A stretch of 64,000 nt of DNA from Spinacia oleracea (lineage: Eukaryota; Streptophyta; Magnoliopsida; Caryophyllales; Amaranthaceae). Made by a program: the position numbers and the translations under genes. Below, in pieces: positions 21,101 to 30,800 of the stretch; within the stretch, counting starts at the first letter, position 1, and each line of letters begins with the position of its first letter. The stretch covers positions 18,850,247 to 18,914,246 of the forward strand of contig NC_079488.1 in NCBI RefSeq assembly GCF_020520425.1, given 5' to 3'. Below the pieces are notes generated by a model that was not told where the DNA came from, ran no database searches, and saw only the letters and a program-made list of their open reading frames with translations.

Positions 21101-23983
21101 AAAAAGTGGGTGGTTATAATAAAACATGGATGAAAAAGATAGATGTGTAAAAAGGAGGGTGGATGTAAGAAAAAAAATGAATAATATAAAAGAAAGTGAA
21201 TAGAAAGTTGTAAACGTTATGGGGTAAGAGGATAAGATAATAAATTTTCATGTCCAAAAATAGAATAAAGCACAATGTAAATAACTTTATAAAATAGATT
21301 AAAACAAAACCGTAAAAGATCATTTTGAAACAGAGGTAGTATATGTTTTCACACCACAAATTACACTCATTACTCGTAAAATACTAATATCATATAAAAT
21401 ATTGGTGTCCATACTAGTTGTAGTGAATGAGTGATATGTATTGATCATTTGTTACATGATGAATTCATTATTCGATATTCTGTTTATACTGCAATTATAC
21501 AATAGTATCTACTACGTAATATGATTGTATCAAATAATACCAAGCATCTTGTATAAACGACAGAATCATATGAAATGATATAAAATGTGAAGTTCATACT
21601 ATGTAGAGGCGTCGTAGAGTAATGCAAATTGAGCATGCACATGTTAGATATAGATATCTTTTCCTCTATTACTAGATACTATTACCTTCCTTCAATTCCT
21701 TTAACAATGTGTCTAAGTATAAAAACTTTGACCGTAAATTCTCAATATTATAATATATAAAAGCGTTACATAAATTCCCATGAACTTATATTAGATTAAT
21801 CACGGTATGTATTTTCATAGTATCAACTTTTTTATAAGTTTTCATATAAAGAATTAGATATATTAGTGGTTAAATATTGCATTGAAGTCTATGCAAATAG
21901 TAATTGTAAAAAATTTTAAGAAACGGAGGTAGTAATTAAGTGTCGCTTGTTCGGCCTGTAAAGTTAGAATGGATTGACCCGTGAAAGGTTGCGGTCAATC
22001 AAGTAGTACGTATTACATGTCATAGAACTTATGCATGTTTTTTTTTGCTGTAGGTATGGATGGGAAAGCATGTACCATGGTGATACGAACTTTGCATTGG
22101 ACTGTTCCACATTACTCTGTTTGGGGTTTGCCATTTTACTTGTTTTACTCAACAAGATCTTCACAATTTATCCATGAGAGGCCTCACCAAAACACTCTTA
22201 GGGCTTTGACGTGCCTCTTCTTATCTCCTATGGTAAATTTTCTACTTTTGTCCCGTAAAACACATAATTTCGACCGTTAATATCATTTTGAGTTTAAAAT
22301 CAAAATAGTTAAGACATAAAGCCATATAGATAAGTCGAGGAAGTGTACATATCCAATGACAAATATCTATTTTATATACAGTGACACATGGCATTTCCTT
22401 GTGCAAAACTTTTTTCCCCCAAAAAAATTTCCCCAAAAAAGTGTTTTCCTAAAACCTGTTACTTCCTGGTGCAAAAAATTTCCCCTAAATTTTCTATCCT
22501 TTCAATTAAATGTTTATGTATGCGAAAAAATATTATTATTGAAATAAATATATGCTAAACAGTAATTTGCTAAAAATGATTTTTGGTAATATTTTAGTTA
22601 AATTAGTAATGGAAAATATATTGCTCAATATTTTTGGTCAAAAAATCAACATATTAGTATATTGAATATTTTGGTCAGATTAGGGTATATATTCCGTATT
22701 AAATGATTAGATAAGTATATTCAAGATTTATTAATTATGCAGCAAGTTAGTAACATTAGGGAGAAAAATATTTCAGTCAAATAATTTTAGAGTATTCATG
22801 CATGCACGATATCTAATCTAGTTGTTACTTATTTCAGAGAGGGGTTGTGTCGAAAATTATAGAGAGTTACTTGCTTTGGAAGCTTCCATATGAGAAGTAT
22901 GGGCTAAAACCAGAGCATCCCTTCGTGGAGGATTATGCAAGTTGTCAAATGGCAATCTTACCTGAAAACTTCTTCACTGAGGCTGATGAGGGAAGAATCA
23001 AGTTTAAGAAGGCGTCGAAATGGTGGTTTTACGAAAATGGCCTCCAATTCGACGATAATAGCAAGCTTGAGGCCGATGTAGTGATTTGCGCAACCGGTTA
23101 TGATGGCAAGAAGAAGCTCGAATCCATACTACCACAACCTTTCACTAGCTTCCTTGATTATAATGGTGTAATGCCATTGTACAAGTAATGATCTATACAC
23201 ATCTCTTTAATCTTAATTACTACATATAATTATATTTTCAATTTACCGCGTTTAAATTTTAGGTTTTTATATTTACCGCCTTAATTTCATGAAATGTTTT
23301 ATATTAACCATCTCTTAACGAATTTAATCCAAATTTTCATCCATGTGGGCCCTACGTACTTAACTAACTTCTTTTATTAGAAACCTGATAAAAGAGAAGG
23401 GAAATCAAAGAAGTTGGTTAAGTGACGCCCATTTGAACGGAAATTTTTATGAAATCCGCTAAAAAGTGATGAATACAGAACATTTTATAAAATTAAGGTG
23501 GTAAACATAAATTATATTTTATAAGGTGGTAAATGCAAAAAATTAAAACTTAAAAGGTGTTAAATATAAATCAGTCCTAATAAGAAGACGATTAAACTTA
23601 ATTTTGGAGCTTATTTGACTAATTGCAGGAGCACAATAAACCCTATGATCCCAAACATGGCTTTTATAGGCTACATTGAGTCAGTATCAAACCTACAAAC
23701 GGCTGAGCTACGGTGCAAGTGGCTCGCGAGGCTGGTGGATGACCGGTTCAAGCTCCCTAGTGTCGAGAATATGCTCGGCCATGTCGAAAGGGAGGTGGAA
23801 GTTATGAAGAGGACAACAAGGTTCTACAAAAGGCAATGTATTTCAACCTATATTATTAATCATAATGATGAACTATGTGAAGAAATGGGGTGGAATTCCT
23901 GGAGGAAGAAAAGCTGGTTTTCTGAAGCATTCAGCCCTTACACTAGTCAAGATTATGACGATGACAACAACAACGACAATTAA
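18188..23983 (+). CDS. Flavin-containing monooxygenase (FMO1-like), five exons
   Basis: Exons 18188-18622, 19225-19465, 22054-22232, 22838-23184 and 23629-23983 join without a frame break into 518 codons; each intron is GT-AG. The product should be a FAD- and NADPH-dependent N- or S-oxygenase. Visible marks: FAD-binding GAGISG at residues 12-17, the FMO signature FKGKVLHTLDY at 177-187, an NADPH-site segment VVGYKKSAID at 206-215, and CATGY at 369-373. The KKSAID form, instead of the more usual GxGxxG/A, is known from plant FMO1-like proteins, of which Arabidopsis FMO1 makes N-hydroxypipecolic acid in systemic immunity; it argues against the YUCCA and S-oxygenating clades. Substrate here is not known. 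Start chosen as the first ATG after the TATA box and directly before the FAD motif. The C-terminus is Asp/Asn-rich. Intron 2 is 2588 nt and contains MITEs; intron 1 contains a hAT MITE. Confidence 0.92.
18661..18847. mobile_element. hAT-type MITE in intron 1 of the monooxygenase gene
   Basis: Perfect 8-bp duplication AGTAACAC (18653-18660 and 18848-18855) flanks a 187-bp insert beginning CAGTGGGGGAGCCATG and ending CTCGGCCACCG. The ends resemble those of the hAT element at 28626-29121. It starts 38 nt after the splice donor. Confidence 0.8.
19466..21046. other. Intron 2 of monooxygenase gene, left part
   Basis: AT-rich intronic DNA with no recognisable element apart from the MITEs listed further right. 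No frame or RNA gene. Confidence 0.5.
21061..21339. mobile_element. MITE-like repeat in intron 2
   Basis: Right end GAAACAGAGGTAG followed by TA is the Stowaway-type terminus. The segment TAAATTTTCATGTCCAAAAATAGAATAAAGC-type sequence is shared with 46363-46603 in the peroxiredoxin gene A intron. The left boundary is uncertain. Confidence 0.5.
21685..21932. mobile_element. Stowaway-like MITE in intron 2
   Basis: Second copy of the 10298-10552 family: same AAAACTTTGACCGTAAATTC core, ends CTTCCTTCAATTCCT and inverted AGAAACGGAGGTAG with TA. Lies 120 bp before the exon 3 acceptor. Confidence 0.75.
22233..22837. other. Intron 3 of monooxygenase gene
   Basis: 605-nt GT-AG intron, AT-rich, with a poly-C/A stretch around 22410-22440; no element recognised. 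Confidence 0.6.
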
Positions 23984-24243
23984 TCAAAGCAAAGATCAAC
24001 TAATTACATGTATAATGTTCTAATGTTCAACTATCATATATCATTTATTTTTATAATCACCAGGGAGGAAATATCTCTAGTGGTTAAGGAGCAAAATAAA
24101 ACAGATACAAAATCTGTGATTAAGGAAATATAGTAAAGCATTTTTTATTTTTTTAGGGCATATAAAAGGGTTTATAACGCATTGTAACATCATGTAATAA
24201 TCACGTATTTAACGCATTTATATATATTTAACAAAATAAACTA

Positions 24244-24583
24244 CTTCCTCCGTCTGTTTTTTTTCTTTACGTTTTTCCTTTCTTGGTGTCCCAAAATGTT
24301 CTTTACATTTCCTTTTATATTATTACATAAATGTTTTAATATTTTATCAAAATTTGTGTCTAATGATTATGTTAACAAATCTCTCACACTTTTTCGTTAG
24401 GACATTAAATTTTTCTCATTTTCCAAATATCTAAATTTTGATAAAAGTGAAAATATTATAAATAAACGTAATTTGCCTTGTTTAGATAAAAAAAAAATAG
24501 AGGAATCTCAATGCACATTAATTAGTCGTTAAAACGTACGCGTGCAGAATACCAAACGTAAAGAACACAAAGAGACGGGGGAG
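24244..24583. mobile_element. Stowaway-like MITE (TTCTTTACGTTT family)
   Basis: Begins CTTCCTCCGTCTG, ends GACGGGGGAG, TA on both sides. Internal inverted relation to the copy at 481-835. 340 bp, about 260 bp downstream of the monooxygenase stop codon. Confidence 0.85.
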
Positions 24584-24769
24584 TATTATATCGTCAAGGA
24601 AGTTGAGTTGCAGTTTTTATTTCTTTTTTCAAACACGAATTCTCCCATTTCTTCGCTAAAACCACCACCACAGCGGCGGTTACAGACTTATCGGGTGGCG
24701 CGCGCGGGGTGAGCGACGGAACAAGACCCCAAATTTTAGATACAGTATAATTAGTTTTCTAAATCTAAA

Positions 24770-24922
24770 CAAAACTAAAATTGGTATTGTGGTTAAGGGG
24801 ATGACAAGTAATTCCCAAAGACCTGTGTTCGACGTCTAACAAGTCATCTATACCTAGTATTTTAAAAAGAAAACCAAAACTTTGTCTATACCTAGTATTT
24901 TAAAAAGAAAACCAAAACTTTG
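24770..24922. repeat. SINE-like relic and 38-bp tandem duplication
   Basis: Positions about 24778-24845 have A-box-like TGGTATTGTGGTTAAGGGG and B-box-like GTGTTCGACGTC. They run into two exact tandem units of 38 bp starting TCTATACCTAGTATTTTAAA (24847-24884 and 24885-24922). Confidence 0.5.
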
Positions 24923-24959
24923 GCCACGTGTCTATCCCATTGCTCTCCCATCCGTATAA

Positions 24960-26560
24960 TTGTAAAAATTGAAGGAAAAAAAACATAAAATACCCACCAT
25001 CACTCCACACCAGAGCACCGTCCAACTTCCCCATTCTACTCCATGCCAAACCCTTCTTCATTTACCCTCCTTCAATTTCATGAGCAGTTACAACATATAA
25101 ATATCTCATCTAATTCTTTTATGAATCTTTAATTCTTGAATCTTTAATTGTACAAACTCTTCAATTGAAGTAAATTGTAATACACTTCAATTGGACCTCT
25201 AAATACATCATCTTTATGGAATTCCACCTTCAATTTGATCCACCATTTTCTCCCCATCTCCTTTAAGAGCCTCCATTTATAAATCAATTCCTCCCGGAAC
25301 CATTAATAATTGATTAAATAATGTCGGTTACACTTCGTGATCACAAACGATCGCTTATATTTGGCTCTCATCTCTAAATCCAATCCTAACTCTATTTAAC
25401 ACAGTAGATACGACAACAGTAATGCTATGAATGAGAGCTAGACCGATCGAGACAGGTACTTTTTTTGGGTTCCTTTTTTCTATTTGGGTTTACCAGTTCC
25501 GGTGATTAGATTTGATGTATCGGTTTTTGATAAATAGTAGTATGTTAATACGGAGTATTTAGTTTGTTTTGTGTGTTTGAAAGTTTGTTTCATTAGAGGT
25601 TTAATTGAGGTTGAATGTCATAGTGTAGTCAAATCAAATGCTCTCATTATGTGTTTTATGCGTTGAGTGTAAGCCTGTAACTTTTTTTCCCAATTAATTA
25701 TAGTACAGAGTATTTCCAAGTGTTGCATGTTTTGAGTTTTACTAAAATTTTTGAAAACAATGATCCATCAAAGATAAGCTAGGTTTTGTTACTCATGTAA
25801 ATAGTTGGACTTCTTGTGATTAAATGAGTGGACAGCCAACATTGATTAATTAAAACTTGGTTTTGTTGTTGTTGGATTGTTGGGCTGATATGTTAATGTT
25901 GTAATCAGGGATTAGGGACTGAGAAGCACAATAGAGAAGAGGCTGTAGGGAAAGAAGGAAGAACTAATAATATGTTTTTAAAAGGTTTTGTTTTCAGTTT
26001 TAGGATTAAATTTATGTATTATTGTATTTTATTGTTTTTGAATAATGATTTTGTGATTAGAATAATAATTTGCTAATAATCTTGCCACTCATCTGCAATG
26101 TGTACTTCGGAAAAACAAAATACATATATGTAAATCAATTTGGGTGTTTAAGCTTTAGAGGATCAACTGATATTGTTGCAGGAAAAATTTGATATAGCGT
26201 TTGGGAGACATAAAACACGAGCAAACTTCTTAAAGATACAACCTCAGGTACTTGCAAACTTGCCATTATAACTTATTGGATTAAGAAACATTTTGTACTT
26301 TGGCATTATATACAAAGCTGATACATTTTGATCATGTTTCAGGATATAATGGTGTGAATTTCTCGCGTCGTCAATTCACTTATAATGTTAGCATTCAGAA
26401 ATAAACAAAATTAGCAGTTTGATCATACTTATTCACCGTCAAGTATCTTATGGTAATCAAACTCCTCAATGTTAGCATAAAGGCCTAAGGATGGGGAAAA
26501 TAAATTATCTTCATCTTTCTATTGTAATGTTAGGAGTTGAATACGGAGTACGCTGTAGCA
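24960..26560 (+). ncRNA. Candidate spliced non-coding transcript
   Basis: A C/T-rich, leader-like stretch (24990-25455) ends at a strong donor GAGACAG/GTACTT (25455/25456). Good acceptors with T-rich tracts follow at 25908 (GTAATCAG), 26181 (TTGTTGCAG) and 26342 (ATGTTTCAG), and a donor CTCAG/GTACTTG at 26247. The segment 26182-26247 is a neat 66-nt exon candidate. No frame of useful length survives joining: the last ATG before the donor gives about a dozen codons whichever acceptor is used. It could be a long non-coding RNA, an unproductive gene relic or chance. Transcription direction is inferred from the splice-like sites only. Confidence 0.3.
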
Positions 26561-27121
26561 AGCTTTTGTAAATGGGTTGTCTTCACAATTCACCAGTTAT
26601 GTTAACCCAATTCTTGCATAGTCTATTGGTAATTTGGTACTATTACTTTTTGCCTTTTTTGGAGGTACTTCAACTACAATATTAGTTTTATTTATTCCTA
26701 AATTATCTAATATGAGCACTTCAACATGGTGATTGTTAAGTTTAATTGGATCTTTAAAATACCACACATATCACGGTGAACCAAAGCCCGTTCATCGAAC
26801 GGGTTCAAGAACTAGTTTTTTTAATTCACTTTCCTTTTTTTCATTGAACGAGGACCTCATTTTAAAATTGCAGAGGGCCCCAAAGTCGTGGCTTCATCTA
26901 GTCACGACCTTACACCAAGATCACCTCCAACGTCACCGCCTACTCCTCTAACATCATCTAAATCGACTGATGGCCTCCAATGTTACCGTCTACTACTCTA
27001 ACATCATAGGTTCGAGTCCTATTCAAGGTATAACCTTGAGAATGTTCATTGAATTGAATGATCAATTTCAAGATCTCGGATTGAATCATTATTGATATAC
27101 CCGAGATTTTGGAATTGGAAT
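26561..27121. other. Gene-free interval with a short hairpin and B-box-like motif
   Basis: CCCGTTCATCGAACGGG at 26787-26803 is a perfect 7-bp stem with a 3-nt loop. AGGTTCGAGTCC near 27007-27018 matches a pol III B box and could be a SINE relic. No gene seen. Confidence 0.4.
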
Positions 27122-27124
27122 AAG

Positions 27125-27390
27125 CATTATGAGAATTTGTATCTTTAATGACAACCTAGTTACGATGGGTCAAAAATCTTGTCGCAAGAGTTTTTGCGAC
27201 GGGGCTACCAACCAAACAAAGACGGGAACCACCGTCACAAATGTCTTTTATGACGGGTTAACGACGAGATTTTCCATTAACGATGCCCCTTTTATGACGG
27301 GTTCGCGACAGAAAATTCAGTCATTAATCAACGATTATTAGCTTTTAGCGACGGGATTTCCCGTCATTAATGGTACAATTTCTTATAATG
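27125..27390. mobile_element. CACTA-type MITE, copy 3
   Basis: Ends CATTATGAGAATTTGTATC and inverted GGTACAATTTCTTATAATG; both CACTA termini carry the same change (CATTA), keeping symmetry. Perfect 3-bp duplication AAG (27122-27124 and 27391-27393). Interior shares ACCAACCAAACAAAGACGGG with copy 2. 266 bp. Confidence 0.85.
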
Positions 27391-27654
27391 AAGTTTGGCA
27401 GCGGATCATGAAAACTTGGTGATCGATCCTCGCTATCTAATGAAAGGGGAGTTTGCTTTGAAATCGTCCGCCCTACAACCACCCTTGAGTTTATGCTTCA
27501 ACAGGAATCACACAAGGGGAGATTGATACAATCGAAACGTCTAATAAAACGCCTGCCCGTAATGTAACTCCACAGATAAATTACGTCTATTGTGGCAATG
27601 CAAGGTATTGAAAGAAATAAAAGCAAATGATGGATTCAACACACGTATCTGTCG

Positions 27655-27832
27655 AATACTGATGTTCTCAACTTAATTTTATTGCATTTAAATTGTTGAT
27701 AAAGTGATTTAGTATACAGAAATAATCACAATTAGTTGCAAAGAAGGAAGATCTAAAACATACATTAGAGAATCAAGGATTCAGGTATTCACAGTTCCAC
27801 AGTATCTGCCACTAGATATCGAGAAATCTTGC
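27655..27832 (-). promoter_or_regulatory. 3' UTR and polyadenylation signal of peroxiredoxin copy B
   Basis: On the minus strand AATAAA lies at 27678-27683, about 150 nt after the stop codon. The whole segment is clearly alignable with 45908-46117 behind copy A, so the duplication includes the 3' end of the gene. Confidence 0.65.
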
Positions 27833-30800
27833 TCAAAGACTCTCTAAAAACTTGAGGGTCTCGTTAATATGTTTCTCGGGTTGAAATTGATTGTTGTAAA
27901 CAAGTTGCACAACTCCATTTTTGTCAAGGACGTAAGTTTGTCTCCCTGGGAGAGCTCCAAAGAGATCCGAAGGGATCCCCCATTCTTTTCTCACGCTGTT
28001 ATCTTCATCGCTTAGTAAAGTGTAAGGGAGTCTGTACTTCTCTTTGAATGCCTGTATATATACATATATACATTCATTCAAAACTTTTCTTGTAGGATTT
28101 TCCATAACATGCATAACTTTTCTAATTGTCATAACAAGTTGTTTGCTAAATAAGTATCAAGTAAAATTTTGCATTTACCTTGTGAGACGATGGATCGTTA
28201 ACACTGATACCAATAACCTCTGCTCCTGCTTTCTTAAACTTTTCATATGAGTCTCTGAAAGAACAAGCCTGTGGAGAATGTGGAGAATGTACAGAAGGTC
28301 AAGTCATGACACTAACGGTCCTTTTGGTAGCCGGTAATAAACGGTGGAAATGAGAATAAATCCAAGTATTATGTGGCAAGAAATTAACATCATGATATTC
28401 ATGGTAATGAAATTTTGTGTAAAAACTTGTGTTTTTCTTCATAAATTTGCATTCCCACACAATACCACTCTCTAAATGGTAATGGATGGTAATGGAAGTT
28501 TAATAAAGAAAATGAGATTATATTGAGTGAATTATCATTACATGGGAAATGAATATTGATTTTCCTTATAAATTCATATACAAATTCATTCTCATTGACA
28601 CTATTAATGACCGGCTATCAAACGGCAGTGGCGGAGCCAGGTAGGTGCATGACCCCCCAAAAAAATTTGGGAAAAAAATACTTATAGCTGAAATCTAAGT
28701 TTTTATTTAAAACCGATCTCTTAGGTTATACTTAAAAACACCCGCCCCGCAAGTAAGACATCTGGTATACAATAGAGATAATCATAAGAGACCATCCTTT
28801 CCAAACAACTGATCTCTTAGAGTTCTGAAAAAATATAGGGGGATAATCCTAAGAGACCAGTCTTTATAAATAACTTCTCACTTAGGATTTTGAATTTAAA
28901 CACCCGCTTTCTTAAATTAAGTAATTCTTTTCAGTTTTTACCACACATCTATAATTGTAATAATTTTGCACGATTATAATATGAATATTGATTAATTTTA
29001 GGACGATACATTTTTTTAGTAGTATATTGTGTGTTGTAGAAGATCACCGGACACAACACTCTAAAAATCTTGGGAACGCCCCTGCCGACACCCCAAAAAA
29101 ACATTCCTGGCTCCGCCACTGTCAAACGGGCCGTAAGAGAAACATTCAAGAGAAAATTTTAGCTCATCCCAAACCCATCCGGCCATCCCCAGACTAATGA
29201 AAGGGTGTAACATAACAAAAGGTCTTGCGCGCACAAGGTGTACAATAAATTTATTGTACACCAAGATAACTTTTATGCAGTTTTTTGTAACTTTAACCTA
29301 TTTTTCTTTAACTTTTATATTATAAAATTAAAAAGTTGATAGATAAACATTTTAAATGGTTAAATGATTAATTTATACATTATTAGTGATTTTGAAGAAA
29401 TAATTTTTATTCAAATGAAAAATTTATCATTAAAAAATAGATAACTTATACATATATAAATGTAACTTTTAAGCATTTTGATTCAACTTTTACTCCGGTA
29501 TACAATATTTATTGTACACCCATTATAAATAAGAATTTGTGGTAACATAAAGGAAAATGGGAAATAATGTAACAATGAGATTTCCACATTAAAACACGAT
29601 TTCATATGATCAAGTTTTGACCACCAAAGTCAAATGCGGTCTAGCATTCCAAAAGGCGAAAGGTACCTTTACGAGGGGGTCATTAAAAGAATGAAGCAAT
29701 ATAGCATGGAATTCATACAATTATACACAAAATTTATGAGGGCCGTAATTAAAATACACTCGCAACTTTTCGCCCGGGGTGGCTGGGCCCTGAAGGAAAT
29801 AATGCCCTTGGTCCAAGTATGCATTCTATGTTAAGTCTAATAAATGCGGTTCAGTATTAATTAACAAGTTAATAATTCAGTGAGATCAAGTGAGCTGAAT
29901 GCCTAGCTAGAGGCCGCTTCAGTTCAAGTGGAATTAATGATATTAATCCACAGCTTACTCTTGACTGAACCCGTAGGGTCACACAAATAGTACGTAAACG
30001 GATCAAGTATTTAATGGCATTAAATACTCCATCTATGAATATTCGGAACCGACGGATCTTGGTTTCAGTGGGAGTTAAGATCGTCACAGGCAAGAAATGA
30101 ATACTCCGGAAACGATGATATTGCCGAAAACGGAAATATGGATCGTGTCGGAAATATGAATATTATCCAAGTCGTAGATGTTGCCGGAAACGGAAACATG
30201 GTACGTATCGGAAAATATTATTGGAAATGGAAATATTACCAGAATCGGAAATATTGCCGGAAACGGAAATATTGTCAGAATCGGAAATATTACCGGAATC
30301 GGAAAATAATTCCGGAAACGGAAATATTAAATATTTGTTCGAAACGGAAATTAATTCCGGAATCGGAAATATTAAATATTGTTCGTATCGGAAATAAATT
30401 CCGGAACTGGAAATTTAATCGGAAGCGTATCGTACGAATTAGCATCGGACGAGGCCTGCCGGACGAAGGCCCAGCACGAAGCCGGGCCATCGCCCAGCAA
30501 GCACGCGCGCGCCACAAGCCCAGCCAAGGCAGCGCCCAGGCCTACCACAAGGCAGGCCCAGCGCGCGCCAAGGCCACCGTTGCGTGGGCCGCGCTGCGTG
30601 GGCTGCTGCTCGCACGCGCATGGGCAGCCCTTGTGGCTGCCGTGTGTGTGTGAGTTTGTGCTCATGCGTGATTCCTAAATCTACAAGAGTCAGTGTATGA
30701 TTAAATTTCTATTCCTAATTGGATAAATTAATTAAATAGAATTCATGTAGGATTCTAATTTCAATTAATTCGTATCCTACTAGGATTACGATTCCTTTTC

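Noticed and set aside
28052-28132. N-terminal extension of PrxQ-B exon 4 from ATG 28132
   Set aside because: These codons are intron sequence read through the acceptor CAG at 28052-28054; copy A has the same exon border.
27833-28268. Exons 3-4 as a separate truncated PrxQ pseudogene
   Set aside because: Intron sequence beyond exon 3 aligns with copy A and continues on the far side of the transposon stack, and exons 1-2 at 42505-43284 otherwise lack a 3' half; one split gene is simpler. Transcripts would settle it.
30107-30420. CRISPR-like regularly spaced repeats
   Set aside because: The units are degenerate and contiguous, have no unique spacers, and lie in LTRs of a plant retrotransposon.
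30138-30678. Open frames in the copia LTR (also at 41070-41610, 39271-39742, 57666-57965 and 63137-63757)
   Set aside because: They follow the GGAAATATT array and GC-rich U3 block and recur in every LTR copy; they are non-coding LTR sequence.
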